Below are positions 1-7,695 of a DNA stretch of 64,000 nt, in pieces. Position numbers and translations under genes: made by a program. Position 1 is the first letter of the stretch. Each line of letters starts with the position of its first letter. The notes beneath the pieces were generated by a model. The model made no database searches. It was not told where the DNA came from and was given only the letters and a program-made list of their open reading frames with translations. Source of the DNA: Pseudonocardia sp. C8 (lineage in GTDB: Bacteria; Actinomycetota; Actinomycetes; Mycobacteriales; Pseudonocardiaceae); NCBI RefSeq assembly GCF_014267175.1, contig NZ_JACMTR010000002.1:4427501-4491500 (forward strand). Direction: 5' to 3'.

Positions 1-987
1 CCGGCCGGGATCTGGGCCCCCGAGTGCGGCTTCGCGCCGGGCATGGAGCACGACTACGCCGGCGCCGGCGTGCGCCGGTTCCTCGTCGACGGTCCCGCAC
101 TGCGCGGCGACACCGCGCTCGCCCGGCCGGTCGGGGACTCGGACGTGCTGTGCGTGGGCCGCGACCTCGACGTCACCTACCGGGTCTGGTCGCCGCGCAA
201 GGGCTATCCCGGATCGGCCGAGTACCGCGACTTCCACACCTGGGACCACCCGTCGGGGCTCAAACCGGCCCGGGTCACCGGGCGGCGGGTGCCGCCGGAA
301 CGCAAGAAGCCCTACTCCCCCGCGCTCGCCGCCCGGGCCGTGGAGCGGGACGCGCAGGACTTCGTCGCCACCGTCGTCGCCCGGCTGCGGGCGCTGCGGG
401 AGTCCACCGGGCGGCCCGCGCTGACCGTCGCCGCGTTCGACACGGAGCTGTTCGGCCACTGGTGGCACGAGGGCCCGGACTGGCTGGCGGCGGTGCTGCG
501 CCTGCTGCCCGCGGCCGGGGTGGCGGTGCGGACGCTGGGCGGCGCGATCGACGACGGCCTGGTCGGCAACCCGGTGGCGCTGCCGGAGTGCTCCTGGGGC
601 TCGGGCAAGGACTGGCGGGTCTGGGCGGGCCCGCAGGTCGCCGACGTCGTGGCGGGCAACGACGCGGTGCAGCACGACCTGCTGTCCGCCGTGGACGCCG
701 ACCGGACGGGACCGGGCCGGGACCCGCTGGCGGACCTGCTCGCCGACCAGGCGTTGCACGCGCTGTCCAGCGACTGGGCGTTCATGGTCACCAAGGACTC
801 CGCGGCCGGCTACGCCCGAGCCCGTGCGGCGCTGCACGCCGGCCGGGTCGCCGAGCTGTCCGGGCTGCTGCGGGCCGGCCGCCGGCGGGCGGCGCACCGC
901 CGGGTCGCGCAGTGGGCCGACACCCCGGCACCCGCGTTCGGGCACGTCGACGCCCGTGACCTCGCCCACATCGCTACCCCGGGGTAA
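1..987 (+). CDS. GH57 1,4-alpha-glucan branching enzyme (C-terminal part)
   Basis: The gene begins before the window; the reading frame is open from base 1 and the last 328 codons are present. The family cleaves and re-joins alpha-1,4 glucan chains as alpha-1,6 branches in the cytoplasm. Motif 3 of GH57 is visible at the very edge (WAPECGFAPG, with the nucleophile Glu at about codon 8), and motif 4 with the acid/base Asp (FDTELFGHWW) is near codon 147, so both catalytic residues are present. The helical C-terminal domain follows, with the family-like sequence PECSWGSGKDW. The GT4 transferase starts 32 bp downstream on the same strand. This GH57/GT4 pair matches the mycobacterial Rv3031/Rv3032 pair, which builds methylglucose lipopolysaccharide; that role here is an inference from synteny. 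Only the N-terminal barrel start is missing. Confidence 0.9.
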   Translation, partial: PAGIWAPECGFAPGMEHDYAGAGVRRFLVDGPALRGDTALARPVGDSDVLCVGRDLDVTYRVWSPRKGYPGSAEYRDFHTWDHPSGLKPARVTGRRVPPERKKPYSPALAARAVERDAQDFVATVVARLRALRESTGRPALTVAAFDTELFGHWWHEGPDWLAAVLRLLPAAGVAVRTLGGAIDDGLVGNPVALPECSWGSGKDWRVWAGPQVADVVAGNDAVQHDLLSAVDADRTGPGRDPLADLLADQALHALSSDWAFMVTKDSAAGYARARAALHAGRVAELSGLLRAGRRRAAHRRVAQWADTPAPAFGHVDARDLAHIATPG

Positions 988-1019
988 CCGGCGGTACGGC
1001 GTTTGCCAGTATCTCCACG

Positions 1020-2267
1020 ATGCGGGTGCTGATGCTCAGCTGGGAGTTCCCGCCGGTCGTCGTCGGCGGGCTGGGCCGGCACGTGCACGCGCTGGCCCGC
1101 GAGCTCGCCGTGGCCGGGCACGACGTCGTCGTCCTGTCCCGGGCGCCCACCGGCACGGACGCGGGCACCCACCCGACCGTCGCCGAGACCGTCGACGGTG
1201 TGCGGGTGCTGCGCGTCGCCGAGGACCCGCCGCACCTGGACTTCTCGCACGATCTCGTGGCCTGGACCCTCGGGATGGGGCACGGCCTGCTGCGGCACGC
1301 GCTCACCGAGCTCCTGCCGCGCTGGCGCCCGGACGTCGTGCACGCCCACGACTGGCTGGTCGCGCACCCGGCGATCGCGCTGGCCGACGTCGCGGGTGTC
1401 CCGCTGGTCGCGACCCTGCACGCCACCGAGGCCGGCCGGCACTCGGGCTGGCTGCCGGGCCCGATGAACCGCCAGGTGCACTCCACCGAGTGGTGGCTGG
1501 CCCACCGCGCGGACGAGGTGATCACCTGCTCGGCGGCGATGCGCGCCGAGGCGGCGACGCTGTACGACCTCGACGCCGGCGCCGTCCACGTGGTGCACAA
1601 CGGCATCGACCCCGGGCGCTGGCGGACCCGCTCCCGGGCGGCGCCACCGGTACCCGGCCGCGGGCCACGGCTCGTCTACTTCGGACGCCTGGAGTACGAG
1701 AAGGGCGTCCAGGACCTGATCGCGGCGCTGCCCCGGATCCGGCGCCGGCACCGCGGGACGCGGCTGCTCGTCGCCGGGACCGGCACCCAGCAGGAGATGC
1801 TGGCGGCCCGGGCGGCCGAGCACCGGGTGAAGACCGCGGTGGACTTCCTCGGGCACCTGCCCGACGCCGAGCTGACCGGGCTGCTCCGCGGCGCCGACGC
1901 CGTCGTGCTGCCCAGCCGGTACGAGCCGTTCGGGATCGTGGCCCTCGAGGCCGCGGCCGTCGGCGCGACGCTGGTCGCGTCCACCGCGGGCGGGCTCGGC
2001 GAGCTCGTGCGCGACGGCGAGACCGGGCTCGGTTTCGCGCCCGGGGACGTGCCCGGGATCGTCGAGGCCGTCGACCGGGCGCTGGCCGACCCGCGGGCCG
2101 CGCGGCGCCGGGCCCGGGCTGCGCGCGCCCGCCTGCGCACCGACTTCGCCTGGCCGGCGATCGCGGCCCGCACCGCGCAGATCTACGCCGGGGCCGTCGC
2201 AGGCGGTGCCCGGGACCTGCCCCGCCCGAAGATCCCGACCGGCAACCTGTTCGGCCGGGAGCCCTGA
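1020..2267 (+). CDS. GT4 alpha-glucan glycosyltransferase (Rv3032-like)
   Basis: 415 residues, the usual length for a GT4 glycogen-synthase-like enzyme. It starts with MRVLMLSWEFPP and a glycine-rich GGLGRHVHALAREL loop typical of the nucleotide-sugar-linked GT-B fold. The second Rossmann domain opens with LVYFGRLEYEKGVQDL. The EX7E-type motif appears as the stretch around PSRYEPFGIVALEA near residues 300-310. It should transfer glucose from a nucleotide sugar to a growing alpha-1,4 glucan. It lies 32 bp after the GH57 branching enzyme, so the two are probably co-transcribed. By analogy with mycobacteria the product may be a methylglucose polysaccharide or a cytosolic or capsular glucan. The family call is secure; the acceptor is not. 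Confidence 0.88.
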   Translation: MRVLMLSWEFPPVVVGGLGRHVHALARELAVAGHDVVVLSRAPTGTDAGTHPTVAETVDGVRVLRVAEDPPHLDFSHDLVAWTLGMGHGLLRHALTELLPRWRPDVVHAHDWLVAHPAIALADVAGVPLVATLHATEAGRHSGWLPGPMNRQVHSTEWWLAHRADEVITCSAAMRAEAATLYDLDAGAVHVVHNGIDPGRWRTRSRAAPPVPGRGPRLVYFGRLEYEKGVQDLIAALPRIRRRHRGTRLLVAGTGTQQEMLAARAAEHRVKTAVDFLGHLPDAELTGLLRGADAVVLPSRYEPFGIVALEAAAVGATLVASTAGGLGELVRDGETGLGFAPGDVPGIVEAVDRALADPRAARRRARAARARLRTDFAWPAIAARTAQIYAGAVAGGARDLPRPKIPTGNLFGREP

Positions 2268-2289
2268 GCCGCGCGCTCCCCGGGGCGGG

Positions 2290-2997
2290 TCAGGCCCGGT
2301 CGAGGCGGGTGCGCAGGGCCCGGTCGGCCTTGCGGGCCATGTCGGCGACGGCGGCGCGCTGCGCGGCGGCGGCCTCGTAGTCGGCGCGCCGGTCCCGCAC
2401 CACCCGGGCCGGGGTGCCGACGGCGATCGAGTCGGCCGGGAGGTCGCCGCGGGCGACGGCGTGCGCGCCCAGCACCGAGCCTGAGCCGATCCGGGTGCCG
2501 CGCAGCACCGTCGTCTTCACCCCCAGCCAGCAGCCCTCCCCGATCCGCACCGGCGCTTTCACGATGCCCTGGTCCTTGATCGGCCGGTGCACGTCGGAGG
2601 TGCGGTGGTCGAAGTCGGTGACGTACACCCAGTCCGCGACCAGGGTCGCCGCGCCCAGCTCGACGTCGAGGTAGCAGTTCACGGTGTTGTTCCGGCCGAA
2701 GACGACCTTGTCGCCGATCCGCATCGAGCCCTCGTGGCAGCGCAGCGCGGTGCCGTCGCCGATGTGCACCCAGCGCCCGATCTCCAGCCGGCCGAACCCG
2801 GGCCGGGCCTCGATCGTGACCCCCTTGCCGAGGAAGACCATGCCGCGCAGCACGACGTGCGGCTGCCGGATGCGCAGCACCAGCAGCCGCCAGTACCGCA
2901 GCAGGTACCACGGCGTGAACGCCCGGTGGCGCAGGATCCAGCGCAGCGAGGTCAGGGTGAACAGCCGGGCCTGCTCCGGATCGGGCTGCGGTCGCAC
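2290..2997 (-). CDS. Left-handed beta-helix acyltransferase (Rv3034c-like)
   Basis: 235 residues on the minus strand, convergent with the GT4 gene with 22 bp between the stops. From about residue 50 onward the protein is built of hexapeptide-type repeats (for example GRWVHIGDGTAL, IGDKVVFGRNNTV and IGSGSVLGAHAV), the mark of the LbH/maltose O-acetyltransferase superfamily. A His-Arg pair (TDFDHRTSDV) sits where catalytic His is usually found. The family transfers acetyl or other acyl groups from CoA to sugars. The mycobacterial orthologue lies in the methylglucose-lipopolysaccharide cluster and is thought to acylate that polymer. GTG at 2997 was chosen because the conserved part begins soon after it; no strong Shine-Dalgarno is seen, so the exact start is uncertain. 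Confidence 0.8.
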   Translation of the reverse strand: MRPQPDPEQARLFTLTSLRWILRHRAFTPWYLLRYWRLLVLRIRQPHVVLRGMVFLGKGVTIEARPGFGRLEIGRWVHIGDGTALRCHEGSMRIGDKVVFGRNNTVNCYLDVELGAATLVADWVYVTDFDHRTSDVHRPIKDQGIVKAPVRIGEGCWLGVKTTVLRGTRIGSGSVLGAHAVARGDLPADSIAVGTPARVVRDRRADYEAAAAQRAAVADMARKADRALRTRLDRA

Positions 2998-3010
2998 GGG
3001 AGGAGACCCT

Positions 3011-3174
3011 AGTGCCCCGTCAGGCAGCGTTCGGCACGGAACTCGGCGGCCCAGGCGCCCGCCGACGGCGTTGCCGACCAGGCCGAGTACCTCCGGTACT
3101 GGGCCCGGCCGGCGCCTTGCCGGCGAACCCCTGGATCCACCGATTTCCGCACCAACGTTGCCTGACGAGGCACT
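3011..3174. repeat. 164-bp foldback element (long imperfect inverted repeat)
   Basis: The bases from 3011 to about 3090 pair with those from about 3096 to 3174 around a centre at 3093, where GTACC TCC GGTAC is found. The outer 23 bp of the two ends match at 20 positions (AGTGCC, then CGTCAGGCA, then CGTT), and similarity continues inward with small gaps through CGGAA, TCGG and CCAGG. It lies between two divergent genes and contains no convincing reading frame. This looks like a foldback MITE or an RNA able to form a very long hairpin. No target-site duplication was identified with certainty. Confidence 0.7.
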
Positions 3175-3242
3175 CGGCGTGTGCACCGGGTGTTCCGCGG
3201 GTACCTCCCGGCGGGCACCACCGACCCGAGGGAGCACAGCAC

Positions 3243-3446
3243 GTGAGCGAGCACCGCGAGCCCGACGACGGATCCGACGTCGGCACCGGCGAGCTGACGG
3301 CCGGGGGCACCGGCACCGTCCGCGACGAGCAGGACCACGCGGGCCGGCCCCGCCCCGCCGCGGGCACCGACGACGCCGGCGCCACCGAGGCCGCCGCCCG
3401 CGAGCTGGACGCCGAGAACGAGGACGAGCCCACCCGCACCGAGTGA
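3243..3446 (+). CDS. Small acidic hypothetical protein
   Basis: 67 residues from a GTG start preceded by GAGGGAG at a good distance. The protein is very hydrophilic and acidic, rich in Asp, Glu, Gly, Thr and Ala, with no hydrophobic core and no cysteines, so it is likely disordered. It contains no recognised domain. The reading frame stays open upstream through the foldback element, but that part has the composition of non-coding sequence, so the GTG was preferred. It ends 37 bp before the nucleoside hydrolase on the same strand and could be co-transcribed with it. Function unknown; similar short acidic proteins of unknown role are common in actinobacteria. Confidence 0.5.
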   Translation: MSEHREPDDGSDVGTGELTAGGTGTVRDEQDHAGRPRPAAGTDDAGATEAAARELDAENEDEPTRTE

Positions 3447-3483
3447 GCCACGGGACACTGGGCCGGTCGTTAGGCTGCCGCCC

Positions 3484-4431
3484 GTGAGCCCGCGCCCGCT
3501 GATCATCGACACCGACCCGGGTGTGGACGACGCCGTCGCGCTCGTCCTGGCCCTGCGCAGCCCGGAGGTGGACGTCCGGGCGGTCGTCGCTGCGTACGGC
3601 AACGTGGGGCTGCCGCGCACCCTCGACAACGCCGGCCGGCTGCTCGCCCTCGCCGGCCGCGACGACGTCCCGCTCGGCGTCGGTGCGGACCGGCCGCTGG
3701 TGCACCGGCTGGAGCGCCGCGCCGGGCACGTGCACGGCGCCGACGGGCTCGGCGGGCGTGCCGCGCACCTGCCGGGTCCGGTCGCGCCGCGGCCCGGGTC
3801 CGGGATCGCGCTGATGGCCCGGGTCCTGGAGGAGGCGACCGAGCCGGTCACGATCGCCTCGATCGGCCCGCTCACCGACACCGCGCTGCTGCTCGCGACC
3901 CATCCGGGCCTGGCGGACCGGATCGAGCGGGTCGTGGTGATGGGCGGGGCGATCGGCGGCGGGAACGTCACCGGTGCCGCGGAGTTCAACGTGCACGCCG
4001 ACCCGGAGGCCGCGCACCGCGTCCTCACCCAGGACCGGGTGCCGGTCGCGCTGGTGCCGCTCGAGACCACGCTGACCTGCGCGGCCGGGCCCGACTGGGT
4101 GGCCGCGCTGGCCGGAGCGGACCCGGTGTGCGCCGAGCTCGCGGCGATGATCGCGCCGTACCGGGACCACTACCGCGACCGGTACGGCCGTGACATGGTC
4201 GCCCTGCACGACGCGGTCGCGCTGCTGGAGTGCGTCGCCCCCGGGTCGCTGGCCGCGGCCCCGGCCCCGCTCGCCGTCGACACCGGGTTCGGCCCGGCTC
4301 GCGGCGCGACCGTCCCGCAGCAGGTCCCGGAGGGCCCGCCGGTCGACGTCCTGTCCGCACCGGACGTCCCGGCCGTCCTCGACGCCGTCCTGGGGCGGCT
4401 GACCTACGCGAGCCCCTTCTCGATGGCGTAG
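3484..4431 (+). CDS. Nucleoside hydrolase (inosine-uridine preferring family)
   Basis: 315 residues, normal for the IUNH family, which hydrolyses ribonucleosides to base and ribose in purine or pyrimidine salvage. The N-terminal metal-binding signature DTDPGVDDA sits at residues 9-17. The Ca-site Asp and the His-Asp pair (VALHDAVAL, about residue 239) typical of the active site are also present, along with the NVTGAAEFNVHADPEA segment that lines the ribose pocket. It starts with GTG. Its 3' end overlaps the convergent LuxR gene by 28 bp. No transporter or kinase partner is adjacent, so the preferred nucleoside cannot be inferred from context. Confidence 0.9.
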   Translation: MSPRPLIIDTDPGVDDAVALVLALRSPEVDVRAVVAAYGNVGLPRTLDNAGRLLALAGRDDVPLGVGADRPLVHRLERRAGHVHGADGLGGRAAHLPGPVAPRPGSGIALMARVLEEATEPVTIASIGPLTDTALLLATHPGLADRIERVVVMGGAIGGGNVTGAAEFNVHADPEAAHRVLTQDRVPVALVPLETTLTCAAGPDWVAALAGADPVCAELAAMIAPYRDHYRDRYGRDMVALHDAVALLECVAPGSLAAAPAPLAVDTGFGPARGATVPQQVPEGPPVDVLSAPDVPAVLDAVLGRLTYASPFSMA

Positions 4432-5024
4432 CGGACCAGCGCACCCCGCCCGGGCACGTCGAACTTGCGCAGCAGCCGCTGCACGTGGTTCTCCACGGTG
4501 CGTGGCGAGAGCACCAGGCGGGCCGCGATCTGCCGCGCGGTCAGGCCCTCCACGACGAGCCGCAGCACCTCGGCCTCGCGCGGGCTGAGCTCCGGCACGG
4601 CGTGGGCGGGTGCGGCCACCGACTCCAGGACGACGGCGGCCAGGCCCGGCGAGAACGCGGGCCGCCCCGCGGCCGCGGCCCGGGCGAGCTCCGCCAGCTC
4701 GGCCGGGTCCGCGGTCGTCGCCACCCCGGTGGCACCGGCCCGGACGGCGTCGAGCACCAGGGTGTGGTCGGCGTCCGGCGCGGCGACCGCGAGCACCGGT
4801 GTCCCGGGAAGCCGGGCGACCAGCGCCTCGATCACCGGCAGGGCCACCTCGCAGGGCGCGGCCAGATCGACCAGCACCAGGGCCGGCGCCTGCCGGGCGA
4901 CGGCGGCGGCGACCGCCTCGGGCGGGCCGAGCGGGACGCGACCGGCGACCCGCGGCCCCGCGGGCACGTCCGCGTCCCCCACCACGACGACGGCGCGGGC
5001 CCGGTCGGTGTGGTCGTGGTGCAC
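4404..5024 (-). CDS. LuxR/NarL-type regulator with atypical receiver domain
   Basis: 206 residues from a GTG at 5024 preceded by GGGAG. The C-terminal LuxR helix-turn-helix (LSPREAEVLRLVVEGLTARQ, then RTVENHVQRLLRKF) is intact. The N-terminal part has the shape of a response-regulator receiver: an Asp at the phosphorylation position (LVLVDLAAP) is kept, but the usual paired acidic residues read GDAD and the conserved Lys near its end is replaced (GVATTADP). It may therefore be phosphorylation-independent. Its tail (LVRYAIEKGLA) is nearly the same as that of the response regulator at 5849-6514, which suggests an old duplication around the DedA gene. No kinase is adjacent. The 3' end overlaps the nucleoside hydrolase by 28 bp. 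Confidence 0.8.
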   Translation of the reverse strand: MHHDHTDRARAVVVVGDADVPAGPRVAGRVPLGPPEAVAAAVARQAPALVLVDLAAPCEVALPVIEALVARLPGTPVLAVAAPDADHTLVLDAVRAGATGVATTADPAELAELARAAAAGRPAFSPGLAAVVLESVAAPAHAVPELSPREAEVLRLVVEGLTARQIAARLVLSPRTVENHVQRLLRKFDVPGRGALVRYAIEKGLA

Positions 5025-5136
5025 GTGCCGGTCTCCCGCTTCCCGTCCGATTCGCCCGGACCGGCCAGCCTGCCATGCCGCACGGCGCGACGGGCACGGC
5101 CGAACGTGCGGTACGCGGCCCGGGGCCGCCGGACCG

Positions 5137-5745
5137 TCAGGCGGCCGGGGTGACGCGGCGGCGGGCACGCAGGAGGCGCCGGGTCACGGCCGCGACGGCC
5201 CCGACGACCACCGCGAGCCCGATCCCGGCGAGCACCGACCGCACCGGGTCACCCCCGGTGAACGGCCCCACGGCCACCCCGATCCCGGTCATCCACCCGC
5301 TCCACAGCACCGAGCTGGCCAGCGTCGCGGGCAGGAACGCGCGCAGCGGGAGGCGGACCCGGCCGGCCGCCGTCACGCTCGCGAGCCGCCCGCCCGGCAC
5401 CAGCCGGGTCGCGACCAGGGCGAGGATCGGACGCCGGTGCAGGTGCCGCCGCACCCACGCGCCCACGCCGTCGTCCCGCGCGCGGCCGCGCACGATCGTG
5501 TGCGACGAGCGCCCGGCGCCGTACAGCAGGCCGTCGCCGAGCAGCGACCCGGCCACGGCGGCACCGAACAGGGCGGCGATCCGCCAGCGGTCGCCGTCGG
5601 CGAGTGCGGACGCGGCCGCGCTGAACAGCACCGGTTCGCTGGGCAGGAACGGCATCGGGCCGTCACACAGCACGGCGAGCGTGAGGAACGGCAGCAGCCA
5701 CGGGCTGTCCAGCAGGTACCCGATCAGCGCGGTCGGGTCGGTCAC
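5137..5745 (-). CDS. DedA-family integral membrane protein
   Basis: 202 residues with several hydrophobic segments (about residues 8-30, 48-70, 130-150 and 165-190) and a basic C-terminal tail. The family hallmark around ATRLVPGGRLAS corresponds to the conserved Arg/Pro-Gly-Gly-Arg re-entrant segment of DedA/VTT proteins, and the early FLPSEPVL stretch fits the first re-entrant loop. DedA proteins act as lipid scramblases or transporters, for example of undecaprenyl-phosphate, in the cytoplasmic membrane. It stands between two LuxR-type regulators on the same strand, with about 110 bp on each side, so it may be its own unit. A second, more divergent DedA-type gene is at 23206. Confidence 0.8.
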   Translation of the reverse strand: MTDPTALIGYLLDSPWLLPFLTLAVLCDGPMPFLPSEPVLFSAAASALADGDRWRIAALFGAAVAGSLLGDGLLYGAGRSSHTIVRGRARDDGVGAWVRRHLHRRPILALVATRLVPGGRLASVTAAGRVRLPLRAFLPATLASSVLWSGWMTGIGVAVGPFTGGDPVRSVLAGIGLAVVVGAVAAVTRRLLRARRRVTPAA

Positions 5746-5848
5746 GGGGGCTCCAGGGGCGGCGTCGGGCGGGGCGGGGCCGAGTCTGCCCGGTGTCGTG
5801 ATCCGATCGTGACCCGGGTGGCCGGCGCGGAGCGGTTCAGTCGGCGAG

Positions 5849-6514
5849 TCAGTCGGCGAGCCCCTGCTCGATCGCGTACCGGACGAGCTGGCTGCGGTTG
5901 TGCAGCTGCAGCTTGCGCAGGGTGTTCTGCACGTGGCTCTCCACGGTGCGGTGCGACACCACGAGCTTCGCGGCGATCTGCTTGGCCGTCAGGCCCTTCG
6001 CGACGAGCCGCAGCACCTCGGTCTCCCGCTCGGTCAGCGCGGGGACCGCGGGCGCGCCGTCGGCCGGCGCGGGGCCCTCGGCGAGGCGCCGGTACTCGCC
6101 CAGCACCAGCCCGGCGAGGCCGGGGGTGAACACCGCCACGCCGCGGGCCGTGCGCCGGATCGCGTCGATCAGCTCGTCGACCCCGGCGGACTTCACCAGG
6201 TAGCCGAGCGCGCCCGCCTTCAGCGCCTCCAGGACGTCCGCGTGCTCGCCGGACGCCGACAGCACCAGCACCCGGGTGTCCGGGCTCTTCTGCGCGATCT
6301 CCGCGATCGCCTCCACACCGGACGTCCGGCCCAGGTTGAGATCCATGAGCACGACGTCCGGCCGGACCGCGGTGGCGATCCGCACCGAGGCCGGGCCGTC
6401 CGGGGCGGTGGCGACGACGTCGAGCCCCCGCTCGGTCAGGTCCCGGGCCACCCCCTCGCGCCAGATCGGGTGGTCGTCGACGACCATCACCCTGACCGGT
6501 GTCTCCTCGCTCAC
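5849..6514 (-). CDS. LuxR/NarL-family response regulator
   Basis: 221 residues. The receiver has the full set of residues: acidic pair in VMVVDDHP, phospho-acceptor Asp in VVLMDLNLG and Lys in LGYLVKSAG. The LuxR DNA-binding domain follows (LTEREVLRL-type sequence, then RTVESHVQNTLRKLQL). The GTG start at 6514 overlaps the TGA of the sensor kinase upstream in the pattern GTGA, so the pair is translationally coupled and is a cognate two-component system. This kinase/regulator pair resembles the MacS/MacR-type systems of actinobacteria, which affect morphology and the envelope; the target genes here are unknown. Confidence 0.9.
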   Translation of the reverse strand: MSEETPVRVMVVDDHPIWREGVARDLTERGLDVVATAPDGPASVRIATAVRPDVVLMDLNLGRTSGVEAIAEIAQKSPDTRVLVLSASGEHADVLEALKAGALGYLVKSAGVDELIDAIRRTARGVAVFTPGLAGLVLGEYRRLAEGPAPADGAPAVPALTERETEVLRLVAKGLTAKQIAAKLVVSHRTVESHVQNTLRKLQLHNRSQLVRYAIEQGLAD

Positions 6515-7695
6515 GTGTCCCCCCTGTGCAGCCGGATGACCCATTCAGTACCGACGTCCGGACCCGTGTCCAGCGTCAGCGTGCCGCCGATCTCCTCGAC
6601 CCGGCCGCGGATCGAGCGGGACACGCCCAGCCGCCCCTCCGCCTCGGCCTCGGCGAGGCGGCCCTCGGGGATCCCCGGCCCGTCGTCGCGCACGCTGACC
6701 TCGACCGCACCGGGCAGCTCCTCCACCAGCACCCACGCGCGGGCGGCCGGCCCGGCGTGCAGGGCGACGTTGGCCAGCGCCGCCCGCACGGCACCCTCCA
6801 CCTCGTCGACGACGGCCGCGGGGAACTCGACCGGGCGTCCCGGCGCCGCCACGGTCACCCGCTCCGAGGCGAGGATCCGCAGCGCGGCGGCGAGGTCGCG
6901 CCGGCCGTGCGCGTCGGTCGTCCCGGAGCCGCTGAGCAGGGCCCGCACCGCGGTCTCCTGCTCCCCGGCCAGCACACCCAGCTCGGTGGCGGCCCCGCCG
7001 ATCTCGGCGCCGCGCCGCCGGACGTGCGCGAGGACCTGCAGGACGCCGTCGTGGATGGACCGGGTGAGCCGCTCCCGCTCCGCGGCGGCGGCCTGCTCGG
7101 CGGCGAGGCGGCGCAGCCGGGACGCGGTGCGTTCCAGCACGTGCGAGGCGAACCCGACGGTCAGCCCGGCCAGCACGAGCAGCTGGATGTCGCCCAGCTC
7201 GAGGACGCCGAAGCGCTCCTTGGACAGCACCAGGGCAGCGGAGATCACCAGCGCGGCGGCCGTCCCGCCGCGGACGCGGTACGCGACCGCGCAGGCCAGC
7301 ACCGCCCCGGACGTCCAGATCGACCCCATGCCGGGCCCGCCCGCGTCGAGGTGGTCCACCCGCACGACCCACGGGGTCGTGGCCATGATCGCGACACAGA
7401 CCGCGAGATCGGCCAGGGCGAGCCGCCCCCGCCGGTCCGGGGCGCCCGGCAGCCCGCCCAGGTAGCCCCAGGACGTCACCGCCGTCCAGGCCGCCATCAC
7501 CAGCAGCACGCCGACGGCGGCCGCGGGACGCTCGTAGCCGCTGCCGAGGTGGTACACCGTCACGCCGGCGACGGTGAGCAGCGTCAGCAGCCGGTAGGCG
7601 ATGACCCCGCGCCAGAACGGCTCCAGCGGGTGCTCCACGTCGACGAGTGTCGCGCCCCGCACCCGCGAGCGGGCCCGTTCCGGCAATCCGGTCAT
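6511..7695 (-). CDS. MacS-like sensor histidine kinase
   Basis: 394 residues with about five transmembrane segments in the first 180 residues, a short coiled linker (LRRLAAEQAAAAERERL), a HisKA_3-type phospho-acceptor (SIHDGVLQVL, His near residue 190) and a HATPase domain (NVALHAG, DDGPGIPEG, LGVSRSIRGR). It lacks an extracellular sensor domain, so it probably senses something within the membrane. Its ATG overlaps the methyltransferase stop (ATGA) and its own stop overlaps the response regulator start. Methyltransferase, kinase and regulator therefore form one tightly coupled transcript. Assignment to the MacS group rests on architecture and gene order, recalled from the family. Confidence 0.85.
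   Translation of the reverse strand: MTGLPERARSRVRGATLVDVEHPLEPFWRGVIAYRLLTLLTVAGVTVYHLGSGYERPAAAVGVLLVMAAWTAVTSWGYLGGLPGAPDRRGRLALADLAVCVAIMATTPWVVRVDHLDAGGPGMGSIWTSGAVLACAVAYRVRGGTAAALVISAALVLSKERFGVLELGDIQLLVLAGLTVGFASHVLERTASRLRRLAAEQAAAAERERLTRSIHDGVLQVLAHVRRRGAEIGGAATELGVLAGEQETAVRALLSGSGTTDAHGRRDLAAALRILASERVTVAAPGRPVEFPAAVVDEVEGAVRAALANVALHAGPAARAWVLVEELPGAVEVSVRDDGPGIPEGRLAEAEAEGRLGVSRSIRGRVEEIGGTLTLDTGPDVGTEWVIRLHRGDT

Noticed and set aside
3243..3446. Prokaryotic ubiquitin-like protein Pup
   Set aside because: The small acidic protein is of similar size, but it lacks the conserved C-terminal Gly-Gly-Glu/Gln end and no proteasome genes are adjacent.
2290..5097. A 935-codon open frame on the minus strand spanning several genes
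   Set aside because: Only the last 235 codons show a recognisable protein; the rest is antisense to the nucleoside hydrolase and overlaps the LuxR gene, with the composition expected from third-position GC bias.
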